From Apium graveolens (lineage: Eukaryota > Streptophyta > Magnoliopsida > Apiales > Apiaceae), in contig NC_133657.1 of the NCBI RefSeq assembly GCF_009905375.1, positions 67,117,233-67,181,232 on the forward strand: 64,000 nt of DNA, read 5' to 3'. Of the stretch, positions 1 to 10,856 are shown piece by piece (the stretch's first letter is position 1; each line of letters starts with the position of its first letter). Under the pieces are notes generated by a model. It was not told where the DNA came from. It made no database searches and was given only the letters and a program-made list of their open reading frames with translations. The position numbers were made by a program, and so were the translations under genes.

Positions 1-25
1 GAAATATTTCTCTCATTTTTCTCAA

Positions 26-1450
26 TTGAGACCAATTTCAATCAATGAAATTAGCTTAGGGAATATAGAAACGGGTCAACCCTCTGCAAGAAAACCTCTA
101 CAGGCTATTGTGATTTTTCAGCCAAAGAAAAACTATCCAAAGAATTCAAGCAAAAATACAGTGGACCTAGTCTATGAAACTCCCAATCCTAATGAAAACA
201 AGCTGCTTGGTAGATCTATTGCTTATTTCAAAGATCCCAGAGACTCAGTCATGAAGAAGAGAATTGCTAAAATCTACAAGAATGGCAAATTGATCTGCGT
301 GACGGCTGGACATCCACAGTTTGTAGAAGCTAAGAAAGAATAAAAGATGAGGCTCAAACAACATCAAAAGCAAGCTGCCCTAGATGCCAAGAACCAAGCT
401 AAGAAGCCTACAACCACAGAATCTGAAATGCCTGTTGTGATAGCTAAGTCTATAAATGAAAAAAGCAAGAAGAACCAAAGCAGACAAAGAAACCAAGACT
501 GAAATTCAGACCAAAAAGGATGTTGGATTTTGATGAAGACAAGGAAGAGTACATGCCAACCCAATCTACCACTTAAAGTCAACCAGCCATGCCCACAATG
601 GAGCAGGATGAATTCAAGGTTTATTCTGATATAAATTTTCATAGTGAACCCATAATTCCCAAGGATGAACCTATAGATTGGGAAAGCCTACCAATCCCTG
701 ATATAAACTTCCCAATTCCAACCAAACCAAAGAGAACAAAGTCAAGAGCATTCAAAAAGGACAAAACCTATCAGACTTCAATCCAAAGCCTTAGCCAAAC
801 CTAAACCAACTATCAACAAGAGAGATCAACTCTACATCTGTGACATTAAGAAATTTTCTGCATCAATCTTTACTTGGATGAGCTGGATGAAGTTAGAGTT
901 ATTGATGCTTACAAAAGACTTCCAGAAAGATTGGTATTCAGATACAAGGGTGGAAAAGAGCTAAATTGGCCTCTTCACAGAATTCTCAATGAATGCTATT
1001 ATGTTATAGTAAAGATTTTCTCCTCAATAAAGAAGAACTTTGGGTTCAACATTGTTGCCAAAAGGATGGTACTGAATAAAATTGATGAGATAATGAATAG
1101 CAAGAGAAACCCAAATGCACTCCCAAGAGTCTTAACTATTCCCTAAAATGGAGATAGAGTACATTTGAGGCCATACTGGATAATGGCGTTCAAGGATGAA
1201 AAGAACATCAAATGATTCTTCAGATTTAAAGATCAATTGAAGATTTTAAGCAATGAATATCTCATGGAGATGCAAGAGATGTCGGATCATACTAATGAAG
1301 ATGAATCTGAATTTTATAGACAACTTCAACACCAGATTGAAGAGAATAATGAGAAACTGGGAAAGAAGTCTAGACAATCAAGGAAATAAACTAAATTTTC
1401 CCAGTCTAAAGGAGCACCTTAAAATGGCTTGTGAGATTCTCTATTAACCT
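26..1450 (+). pseudogene. Decayed extra ORF (aORF) downstream of pol in copia family A
   Basis: Several short open segments in different frames (26-343, 589-804, 874-1146 and about 1248-1390) look like pieces of one protein broken by frameshifts and stops. The segments are Lys-rich and contain no recognised protease, integrase, reverse transcriptase or RNase H motif. Their place, directly before the polypurine tract and 3' LTR, is where SIRE-type copia elements carry an extra ORF. The last segment is acidic and Gln/Glu-rich and ends about 140 bases before the LTR. The function of such ORFs is unknown; an envelope-like role has been proposed for some SIRE elements, but I see no signal peptide or membrane segment here. 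Confidence 0.55.
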
Positions 1451-1592
1451 TCCTCTGTATAATTCTCAATATACTGTAGCACTTGTTAATTTTATCTACC
1501 ATTAACCAGTTTGTATTCATAAGGTGTTTTATTATCATCAAGTTTCTCTTAATTTATATCTACAATTTCAGTAGACATAAATTGGGGGAGAT

Positions 1593-2631
1593 TGTTAGGA
1601 ATATGTCATAGGCTTGATGATAAGTTCACCAAAACACCTCAGTAGATTTAATTCAGTGATTTTGTAGCTCTCGACGGATGATCACTCTACCATCCATTGA
1701 GAGAGTAGCTTATGTATTAATAAGTCTTGTAACACATTTATGCATTCTACAATTCCTTAAAGATCTAGAAGTTGTAGGATATTCAAAGTCATGTTGACTA
1801 CTAGTTTGATATGTAAAATAGGCTGGCTAATTATAAATATTAGATGCCTTGTAATTTTGCATAAGTGAAAAAGAGGTAACTGTTATGGAAGACTTTGATC
1901 AACGGATGATTCTATAAGGTTTCAACGGATGACCCAAGTAACATTCAACGGATGATCTAATGAAGCTTTAACAGATGATTCAACACATTTTCAACGGATG
2001 ATCCAATGAAGTTTCAACGGATGTTTAAATTCAAATTGCAGTTGATAATGACTTGACGGTCACATGAGTTGATTAGATGCTAATGGAATGTGGTAGCCTA
2101 TTTACAAGTTTTAGAGAAAAAAGAAGCATTTCCATTTCCATGCTAACTTGAAGATATTCAAAGATGCTAAATAGAGAAATGAAGAAGCATGTAATTAGAC
2201 TAAGAAACTTTTGTCTTATTAGTTTGTCTTTTTATCATGTAACTTGGTGATATATAAACCAAGGGTAGCAAGTTAGAAAATCAATCAAGTAAGCAATTAA
2301 TTAGAAAAATAGATAAAGTTGTATCTGTGAAGAATTTCTCTGTTCTTTGTATGTTCTACTTATAAACAGTTGTGTGCAAACCTTGCATCACAGAGTTCTC
2401 GAATTTATATATATCTCTGGTGGAAAAGTTCAATCCACCAGAAAGTTTTTAAATACTTGTATTTAACTACTTTGTGTTTGATTTCTTCAATATTTTTATT
2501 CCGCACTTTAGCTAAATTAAACACAGTTATATATTTAATATAGAACAATTCTTAAATTAACAAAGAAAGCAGAATTACATTCAACCCCCCCACCATTCTG
2601 TAATTCTTTGTTAGATTGTTTGGGAATAACA
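1593..2631 (+). repeat. 3' LTR of copia family A
   Basis: 1039 bp, TGTTAGGA...AATAACA, with the polypurine tract immediately upstream. It aligns by eye over its length with the reverse complement of 9358-10417. A cluster of the 12-base motif CAACGGATGATC and variants lies at about 1899-2030, with a further copy near 1670. A TATA box (TATATAAACC) is at 2251-2260, so the cluster lies in U3 upstream of the likely transcription start. Confidence 0.85.
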
Positions 2632-2819
2632 CTAATCTCTCAAAGGATGAACAAATATCCTTTAGAGCTGCTAGGTTACACAAAAAACAACCATGTCTAT
2701 TTATTTTTCTAGTGTTAGCAAATCTGTGCAGAATCTTGTAGGTCTGTGAACACCCTTTTTCCTGTTAATCTTGGCCCTTGATCTTGTATTCTTCAAGCTA
2801 CTTTGTAGACTTTCCAATA
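2632..2819 (-). repeat. Truncated LTR fragment of copia family B
   Basis: From about 2690 to 2819 it matches the stretch near 11215-11360 inside the family B 5' LTR. The extra-ORF sequence joins directly to the middle of this LTR at about 2819. The 3' part of the extra ORF, the polypurine tract and the 5' half of the 3' LTR are therefore missing, most simply by deletion. The other edge is cut by the family A insertion. Confidence 0.65.
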
Positions 2820-3293
2820 TATTCAAAAAGAAATGACCATTCCCTCTTGAGATTCTTCCTGTTCAAGCTGGAAAGGTTGATCTTTTCACTGTAGTTTATG
2901 AAATCCATAAACTCAGCTATTTCCTGTTTAGTTGGCACATCTACCATGCTGTTTGTAGGGATGCCCATGCTTGATTGGCATCATTTACATCAAATTCCAC
3001 CTACTTTCCCTGAATTGGGCAGTTTACTAACAGGGACACAGCTTGATTCTCATGCACCACAGTGTTGACCACAACTGAGTTGTAAAATTCATTTAGCATG
3101 TCCAAGTACAGGACAGGATTAGCAGTCAAGGCTCCTGCAAGATAGGACTCAGACAAAAACTTCACAAAACTCTTGAAACTGTTAGGTGCTTGGTTAGCAT
3201 CACTAAAAGTGAGGTAGTTGGTACCCTCCTTTGAAATAGTAGCTCTACCATTGTTTACGACCAGTGTGAGTGTATAGGTTTGAATGGGTAAGA
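2820..3293 (-). pseudogene. 5' part of the copia family B extra ORF (aORF)
   Basis: On the minus strand a frame runs from about 3293 to 2820 with at least one in-frame stop and a frameshift, showing segments such as YLTFSDANQAPNSF and EFMDFINYSEKINLSSLN. It has none of the gag-pol motifs. It follows an apparent leader with a TATA box at 3401-3410, so it could once have had its own transcript. It ends abruptly at the junction with LTR sequence at 2819. I do not recognise a functional domain; the assignment as the element's extra ORF rests on its position between RNase H and the 3' LTR. Confidence 0.6.
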
Positions 3294-3358
3294 AATTTAA
3301 GAGAGAAAGAACTTAAAATGAGAGAGAATGGTGAAGATTTACAAAAGCTAGTTCACTT

Positions 3359-3893
3359 GAGATCTCGAAAGTGTAAAGAGGGGTTATGTCGAGATGTCTG
3401 GCTATTTATAGAAAAAGATAAGTGACTTATCAAGAAGTAGGGATAAACATTTCAGATTTTCTTATTGAGAAGTCACGTGAATTGTAAACTCATATCGAGA
3501 TGTCATTTTCCTGACTCTGATCGAGAACTAGATAGTGACTTATCGAGATGTAGAATAAATACCCAGTTTGTCCTGAATGGACTAAGTTTTTCCAATTTTT
3601 ATTTGAATAAATCAAAATAGAATTAGGATGATTTTATATCAAAAGTATTTTACTAAAATATTTATTAAATTAAATCATTTCAGTTCTAGGTTATCGAGAA
3701 GTCTAAAATTTGTACTTGTAGAGAACTGTATGAATAAACATATGTCGAGATATCTAAAACTTATCGAGAAGTCATAATGAGGCTTGTCGAGAAGTCCTTC
3801 GAGAAGTCATGAAAAAGACTTATGAAGAACCTTATCGAGAAGTCTCAAAATGACTTGTCGAGAAGTCATTTAGACTTATCGAGAACTCTGTTC
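3359..3893 (-). repeat. Internal array of TTATCGAGAAGTC-type motifs between pol and the extra ORF
   Basis: Many copies of a ~13-base motif (CTTATCGAGAAGTC, TCGAGATGTC, TTGTCGAGAAGTC) are spread over about 530 bp, densest at 3690-3893. The core TCGAGA/TCTCGA is close to palindromic, so copies read similarly on both strands. Closely related motifs fill the U3 part of this family's LTR (about 11395-11885, and 12430-12945 in the solo LTR). Confidence 0.75.
3401..3410 (-). promoter_or_regulatory. Candidate internal TATA box for the copia B extra ORF
   Basis: TATAAATAGC on the minus strand. It lies just downstream of the main motif array and about 110 bases upstream of the first extra-ORF codons, with a CT-rich leader between. 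The LTR of the same family has the same order: motif array, then TATA (CTTTATA on plus, 11153-11159). A role as promoter is inferred. Confidence 0.5.
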
Positions 3894-4194
3894 TCTATAT
3901 ACTTTTGTTCTTTTCAGTTCTATCTTATATTAATTTCACATATTGAAAATGTAAATTAACAGTTAGACAATTTTTCTTAGAATTTGAAAAATTCCAAGTT
4001 GAATTTTAAATTTAGAAAAAATAAATACACAGAGAATTCTGAAATATTTATAAATCATATTCCAGTTAATTTCCAATTAAATCAAATAATTTTTGATTTA
4101 TCAAAAATTAATCTGCTGCAATATATTAGCTGAGTTCTTTCCTTTAGGATGAAGAACTTAACATTCCAATTTCACTAACAAGTCTATTGAAAGT

Positions 4195-5900
4195 TGCTTC
4201 ATCCAAAGGTTTAGTAAAAATGTCAGCTAATTATTTTTCTAGTTGAAACAAAAATAAGCTCAATATTACCATTTGCAACAAGTTCTCTGATAAAATGGTA
4301 CCTTATATCAATGTGCTTAGTTCTAAAATGATTAACTGGATTAGCAACAATAGATATGGAACTAGTATTGTCACACATGATTGAAATTTTGTAAAACACT
4401 AGGCCATAATCCATTAGTTAATTTCTAATTCAAAGCACTTGAGCACAACAACTTCCTGTAGCTATATATTCAGTCTCAGTTGTAGAAGTTGACACAGATT
4501 GTTATTTCTTACTGTACCAAGATACAAGTCTTTGACCAAGAAATTGACAGCTTCCACTAGTACTTTTCATGTCAACCCTGCATCCAGCAAAATATGCATC
4601 TGTTTATCCAACAGTTTCGAAACCAGTTCCCTTAGGATACCACAATCCCAAGTTTGTTGTTCCCTTCAAATATCTGAAAATTCTCTTTACTGCCATCAAA
4701 TGTGTTTTTTTTGGAATTTGCTTGAAATCTAGCACACAGACATGTTGAAAACATAATGTCTAGTCTACTATCAGTTAAGTATAGCAAAGATCCAATCATT
4801 CCTCTATAGCCAAATATCTCTACACTTTTTTCTTTCTTATCTTCATCCAACTTGATAGCTGTAGATATTGGTGTAGATTCAGGTGAGCAGTCAACCATTC
4901 CAAACTTCTTCAATAAATCTTTAACATATTTGGTTTGACTGATGAAGATACCATCACTTCTTTGACTAACTTGAAGGCCAAGGAATTAATTGAGCTCTCC
5001 CATCATGCCCATCCCATATTCACTCTGCATGAGTCTTGAAAATCTTTGACATAACTTCTCAGTAAGAGAACCAAAAATGATATCATCCATATAGATTTGA
5101 ACTAGGATAATATCATCACCATGATTCTTGTAGAATAGAGTCTTATGAATAATTCCTCTAGTAAATCCATGTTTAATAAAGAATTATGATAGTATGTCAT
5201 ACCATGCTCTACGTGCTTGCTTCAAACCATAGAGAGCTTTCAATAATTTATAAACAAAGTCTGGAAAATTGGGATTTTCAAAGCCAGGTGGCTATTGCAC
5301 ATAGACTTCCTCTTCCAATTCACCATTAAGGAATGCACTCTTCACATCCATTTGATACACTTTAAAATTTGAGTGTGCAGCAAATGCAAAAAAATATTCT
5401 TATTGCTTTAAGTCTTGCAACTGGAGCAAAATTTTCATCATAATCAATTTCTTCTTCTTGTTAGTAGTATTCATCAACCAGTCTTGCTTTGTTTCTTGTC
5501 ATAATTCCATTTTCATCCATCTTGTTCCTATACACCTATTTTGTTCCAATAATGCTTCTGTTTCTTGGTGCAGGAACTAATTCCCAAACTTTATTTCTCT
5601 CATACTAATTTAATTCTTCCTGCATGGCAGTTATCCAGTCAGGATCAAGCAAGGCCTCTTCAGTTTTCTTTGGCTCAATTTATGACAGATAACATGCATG
5701 TAAACATTCATTTACAGTAGCACTTATAGTTCTTACTCCAACATTTGGATCACCAATTATTGCATCTTTAGTGTGACTTTATCCCATTTTATGGTGTGAT
5801 CTTGTTGACTAGAATTGTTCTCACCATTGGCATGACTTGCAGAACCACCATCTTCTTCGCCCCATGAGTTTGTGCCATTAAACTGAGATGAAATTCTTTC
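4195..5900 (-). pseudogene. Copia family B reverse transcriptase-RNase H remnant
   Basis: Minus-strand fragments in shifting frames carry the copia RT/RNase H order. At about 5650-5280 are pieces like KVYQMDVKSAFLNGELEEEVY, then [13 protein letters not shown] near 5225, YMDDIIFGS near 5070, and KYVKDLLKKFGM near 4920. RNase H pieces follow, down to HFRTKHIDIRYHFIRE near 4330-4270. The YMDD-type active-site motif is still readable, but there are several in-frame stops and frameshifts and no long open frame remains. It cannot encode a working enzyme. It continues the gag-PR-INT remnant upstream on the same strand. Confidence 0.85.
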
Positions 5901-6020
5901 TTGATTAGAATTTTTATTTTCATGGATCACTTGTTCAGTTTTTTCTTGCTCCGTTCTATTTTTTGTGTTGGTCTCAACATCATCCTCAGAATCACTATCA
6001 ATATTGAGCTTTTCATACTT

Positions 6021-7352
6021 TCAAGTTTCAGCTTCATTTTCATCAAGATATTCCAAGCCTGGACACTTGTCATCATCAAAAGTCATATCTGTGTTTTTCA
6101 TAGTTTTCTTCTGTTTAAGCACATAAACTCTGTAGGCAGTTCTCTCCAATGAATATCCCGGAAAAATTTCTTCAAAAACCTTAGAGTCAAATTTTCTCAT
6201 ATTTTCAGAGTTGTCTTTTCGCACAAAGTACTTGCTTTCAAACACATACAGATGCTTCACAGTAGGCTTTCTCTTTGATAGAGTTGAGTAATGTGATTTG
6301 CAATGGTTTTCGTTGATCAAATATGTATTTTGAGTATAGCATGCAGTATTCACAGCTTATTCCCAAAAACTTGTTGGCAGATTGACATCTTCCAGCATTG
6401 TTCTGGAAGCTCCAACTAGAGTTCTGTTTTCGTCTCAACAACACCATTTTATTGAGGTGTTCTTGCAGTTGAAAATTCTTGAACAATGCCATTGTCTTTA
6501 CAGAATTCACTCAATATTGCATTCATGATCATTGTCACTCCTCAATCTTTTTACACAGTTTTGATCTTCAGCCTGCTTTTCAACTTTCTTTATGTGTTAA
6601 ATAATGATGTGTGGAGTTTCATCTTTTGAATGGATAAATTCTACGTATGTATACCTTGAGTAGTCATCCACCATCACTAGTGCATATTTCTTTCTAGAAA
6701 TATATAAGACATTAACTGGTCCAAACAGGTCCATGTGAATAAGTTGCAATGATGCACTTATGAAATTCACAGTTTTGCTTTTATGACTGGACCTTTTTAT
6801 TTTGCCTTTTTGACAAGCCTCACAAACTTTATCTTGAGAAAATTCTAAATTTGGCATGTCTCTCACTAATTCCTTTTTCATCAAGGTATTAATTGCTTTG
6901 TAATTCAGGTGAGAGAGTTTCTTATGCCACAACTTGCTTTGCTCAATATATTTCTTGGTATAGAAGTAACAAAAACCATCCTTGTTTGCTGAACTTAAAT
7001 CTGCAACAAACAAGCTTTCTTTTCTTACACCTTTCAGAGCAGTTTCACTAGTCTTTTTGCTGATAATTGAGCAGTCTTCTTTTTCAAAATTCACCTTAAA
7101 TCCTTTGTCAGTAAATTGGCTGACACTTAGAAGATTTACTTCAAGTCCAGCAATAAGTGCTACATCTTCTATGACAATATTTCCAGAAATCAGCTTGCCA
7201 TATCCCATTGTGAATCCTTTGTTGTTGTCTCCAAAAGTCACCAATGGGCCATCCATCGCCTCAAATTGTGATATCATGGCCTTATCACCTATCATTTGTC
7301 TGGAGCATCTACTGTCAATGATCCATACAACTGTCTTCATTTTTCCCTGCAC
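6021..7352 (-). pseudogene. Copia family B protease-integrase remnant
   Basis: The longest open piece (7352-6597, 251 codons) begins near the protease active site, read as WIIDSRCSRQM; copia proteases normally have Asp-Ser/Thr-Gly, so the Gly is replaced by Arg. It continues into the GAG-pre-integrase domain (LWHKKLSHLNYKAI, then CEACQKGKIKRSSHK; the HHCC zinc finger) and the first integrase core Asp (HMDLFGP), with MVDDYSRYTYV following. The rest of integrase is split into overlapping frames at 6510-6238 and 6353-6021, and the C-terminal part reads PGYSLERTAYRVYV. Frameshifts separate the pieces. It would have inserted element cDNA into the genome. Confidence 0.85.
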
Positions 7353-7362
7353 ACAATGAGGA

Positions 7363-9357
7363 TTAAGTGTGTTTAGCTACCCAAGCAGTGTTAGGTACTT
7401 TTTTCTTTTTCACCGCAGTAGCAGAAGTCGAATTTGATGATTCAAAAAGAACAGTGTTTATTGATTTATTTGCAATTTCCTTTTTAGCTGTAGATCCAAG
7501 ATTAACTTCTTTGAGGTCTACTCTCAATTTATGACAGCTTGTCATCACTTTTATATTGCAAAAAATGCAATCAAATTTGTCACACAATGAATAGGGATCT
7601 TCAGCCAATACCTCATTGTATTTGCAGGTTCCCAACTTTAGCTCACTAACAGCCTTTTTACAAAGGTTAGTTAGGTGATTTGTTGAGCCACATCTTTGAC
7701 ACTGCTTTCTGGGAGCATCTGCAACAAAGGCATAGTGTTTGCTCTTGTTCACACCTATTTTTCCATTCCTGTTCTTTTTCTTTTTCCCATCCTTTTCAGT
7801 TTTAACCTCCTTGGTTGGTGTCTTGATAACTTGATTGACTATTGGTTTCTTTTCAGATTCATTTATGGTTGTGGTTTTTGCATCCTTTTTTTCACTATCT
7901 TCATTTGCAAGTTCTTGCTTGATGACCAACTCAACGTCACTGAAATTAACCTCACATGCCTTGAACAAAGGTGCATCTACTTTTCTTAGCATAACTGGGA
8001 CATCTTGATCTGTAATTTCTCTTCCTTTGTTACCTTCATTTTTCTTGTTCCTGTTCAAGGCATCATATTCCAAACCAATCGCTATATTAGTACATGGTTT
8101 ATTTTTCTCATGATATTGTCCAACCAACTGAGATGCATATTTAAAGAACTTTAGTTTTCTTTATTCTTTTCCAATTTTTCCCTCAGTACTGCTTCAATTT
8201 CATTGCACACTTGAGCTTGTTTTTCAAATATTCATTTTCTTGCTTGACTATTTCAAGCTCAACAAGCCGCAGCTCCAATTTTTGCTTTTCAATCTCAAGT
8301 TTCTCATTAATCTTTGACAGTCTACTAACTTTCTTAGTAGCTGCCACCATGCTTGTGTGGATGTAAAACATTTATACACTCATCTTTTCAACAGTTTCTT
8401 TATATTGGCTTGTATTTAAATCAATGGTAGTTAAAGTTGGTACCTCTGATTTTGATGAGGATGATTCTACTTGCTCTAAAGCCTTGAGTGCATAATTTAC
8501 AAATTCGTCATTATCATCATCTTCATCAGTGTCATCCCAACTCTTGCCTTCAGCTATGTAAGCCTTTCCCTGTTGTTTTCTCAAGAGAGATTCATGCTTT
8601 ACTTCCAACTCCAAGTATGCTTTATCCTTCTTCACTTTCTTTGGCATCCTACACCTAGTTACAAAGTGTCCCAACTCATCAAAGTTATAGCACCTAATTT
8701 TTTATCTGTCAATAGATCTAGTTTTGTAGCCACCTTTGCCACCGAGTTAAACTGAGTTTTTTCTTTCCAGTTGTTGCTATTTGAGGTTTGTCCCTTACTT
8801 TTAAAGTACTTTGGCTTTTTCACCTTAATTTTAGAAAATTTTCTAGTAAGGTAAGCCATGGATTGATCCATCTTATCACGTTCATCAAAGGGTATAATAT
8901 TCATCCTCTTCTAGCTCCAATATGACATGTTTCTGTGGCTCCTCGTTCTTTTGCTCAACTATATGAGCGAATGGAGTTTGAGCTTCATGTTCATCTTCAA
9001 GTATGGTACTGTCATTGACCATCAAGGCACTAGATCCATCTACTACATTTTTTTGGTTTGCCTTCAATGACTTTCTCTGCAACATTTCAAGATCATATAT
9101 TTTCAGAATCCCATATAGGACCTCAAATGTCATTCTGCTCAAGTCTCTTCCTTCTCTAATAACAGAGATCTGTTGTTCAAGATGGTCAGAAAGGGTAAGC
9201 AAAAACTTTAGATAAACCTCCTCAGCTTCATTAAATTTATCATGAAGTAGTAAGTCATTAATTAATTTGTTGAATCTTTCAAAAACTTTAGTAATTCCTT
9301 CTTTAGGCTTAGCCATGAAACCCTTATATTGTGACACCAAGATTCTCCTTTGGTTAG
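7363..9357 (-). pseudogene. Copia family B gag, central and C-terminal part
   Basis: Minus-strand pieces at 9340-8885, 8904-8659, 8674-8372, 8371-8183 and 8127-7363 together form a long gag typical of SIRE elements. The first piece has the capsid-like segment VFERFNKLINDLLLHDKFNEAEE. A CCHC zinc knuckle lies near 8690-8645 (CYNFDELGHFVTRC). A coiled-coil-like Lys/Glu/Leu-rich stretch lies at 8371-8183. A second knuckle-like motif, CQRCGSTNHLTNLC, lies near 7700. Breaks between the pieces are frameshifts and stops. The N-terminal part of gag is displaced to 10423-10795 by the solo LTR. Confidence 0.8.
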
Positions 9358-10417
9358 TGTTAGTCCCTTAACAATATAACCAGAATTACAGAAGGGAGGT
9401 TAAATGGAATTCTTAAAACTTTTTCTTGATTAAAAATGTTCTAACTCGAATATATATATAAGTGTGAATTGATTAGCACAATGCGGAATAGTTACTTAAA
9501 TGAATCAAAACACAAGTATTTAAAAACAAGAGTCTTTAAAAACTTTCCGGTGGATTTGAATGATTCCACCAGAGATATATAATATATATCAAGAGAACCT
9601 TGAGTGCAAAAAGCTCACAGCTGCTTACAAAAATTGAACAACTAAGAATGCAGAGAAATGCTAAGAATTCTGCTTACAAATGTTTCTCTACTTGTATCTC
9701 TTAGATGTTTTCTTAGTTGCTACTTCTTGGTTTATATATCACCAAGATTACAAAGTAATGAGACATGATAATAAAATAAAAACTATCTAGTCTATTAAAA
9801 TGCTACTTCATTACTCTATTCCAGCATCTTTGAATATCTTCATAATAGCATGGAAATGGCAATGCTTCTTTGTTCTCGAAAACCCAGTTGAATAGGCTAC
9901 CACATTCCATTTGCATCCACTCGACGCATGTGACTGTGTTGTCACTGTCAACAGATATTTGAATTCTTTATCCGTCGGGTTCATGATCATCCGTCGAGTT
10001 ATTGATCATCCGTCGGGTTGTTGATCATCCGTCGAATTCATTGTAGTTTATCCGTCGGGTAGCAATCAGGCACTTGACTTCATTTCACTTATGCATAATT
10101 ACAAGACATCATCTATGTACAATTAATCAACCTATTCTGCATATCTAACTAAAGTCAACATGACTTAAGTACTACTACAGATTCTAAACAATGTGTATGC
10201 AGAAATGTGTTACAGACTTATTGTTACATAAGCTACTCACTCGATGGATAATAAGTCATCATCCTTCGTGACTATATTGAGTCATCCGTCGGGACTATAT
10301 TGAGTCATCCGTCGGGACTATAGACCTTATTCGTCGAGTGCTACATAATTTCACTAAGTAAAATCTACCAAGTTGTTTTGTTCATGAAATCGTCAAGTAC
10401 ACAACATATACACAACA
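9358..10417 (-). repeat. Solo LTR of copia family A inserted in family B gag
   Basis: 1060 bp, oriented minus: it starts TGTTGTGTATATG at 10417 and ends GGGACTAACA at 9358. It is flanked by a perfect 5-bp duplication GTTAG (9353-9357 and 10418-10422), and the broken gag reading resumes on the other side. There is no internal element sequence, so a full element inserted here and was reduced to one LTR by recombination. A TATA box (TTTATATATC on plus, near 9731) and copies of ATCCGTCGGGT (about 9966-10060 and 10260-10335) match family A's 3' LTR. Confidence 0.92.
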
Positions 10418-10422
10418 GTTAG

Positions 10423-10795
10423 ATCTAACTTCCTCTGTCCCCTCACACATTATCTAAATCTTTTCCCAAATTTGTTTAGCAGAATCACAGTTGATAATGT
10501 TGTTGTACATCACATTATCAAGAGACTCAATTAATATGAGTTGTAGACTGCTATCCGGTGCAACCTTTTTCTTTTCAGACTCTATATAGGTTGAGGGGTC
10601 TTTAGGTGTGTAATGTGCTGGTATGACCATATCTTCTTCTGTAGATTTAGAAACTCTAACCATAGGAATAAAAGGTCCATTGTTGAGAACCTGAATGTAA
10701 TGGGGTTGGCCATCCTTATGAACAACATCATTTTCTTTTTTCACAGTGTGTAGTTGACCTTGTCAAAGGCTGGTATCTTGATGCTTGTCAATTTT
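10423..10795 (-). pseudogene. Copia family B gag, N-terminal part
   Basis: The minus-strand frame starts with MSAQKLTSIKIPAFDKVNY at about 10795, is interrupted by a stop near 10745, and continues as an open segment 10744-10454 ending CDSAKQIWEKI, the usual gag pattern of SIRE-type elements. It ends in CEGTEEVR-like codons against the solo LTR at 10417 and resumes at 9357 in compatible sequence. It lies 50-60 bases downstream of the primer binding site, as expected for gag. Confidence 0.8.
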
Positions 10796-10841
10796 TGAGC
10801 ACTCATTCTTTCAAGATCTTTGTCTATTTACTTCCAGATTT

Positions 10842-10856
10842 GGCTCTAATACTACT
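10842..10856 (-). other. Primer binding site of copia family B
   Basis: Directly next to the LTR end at 10857 the minus strand reads AGTAGTATTAGAGCC. This is a two-mismatch version of the TGGTATCAGAGC complement of the initiator Met-tRNA 3' end, used by most plant copia elements. It sets the element's orientation as minus. Confidence 0.8.

Larger units (their letters stand above)
1..2631 (+). mobile_element. 3' part of a SIRE-like Ty1-copia retrotransposon (family A), cut by the window edge
   Basis: What is visible is the 3' end of a plus-strand element: a decayed extra ORF, a polypurine tract (ATTGGGGGAGAT, 1581-1592) and a complete 3' LTR (1593-2631). The LTR begins TGTTAGGAAT and ends GGGAATAACA, the usual TG...CA ends. 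The same LTR family recurs as a solo LTR at 9358-10417 and as a fragment at 47401-47820. The 5' part, including gag-pol, is outside the window. The junction at 2631/2632 enters family B LTR sequence, so this element inserted into the older family B element. A target duplication cannot be tested without the left end. Confidence 0.8.

Noticed and set aside
3359..3893. Regularly repeated short motifs suggestive of a CRISPR array
   Set aside because: The motifs vary, spacing is irregular, and the region lies inside a plant copia element; the same motifs occur in its LTR.
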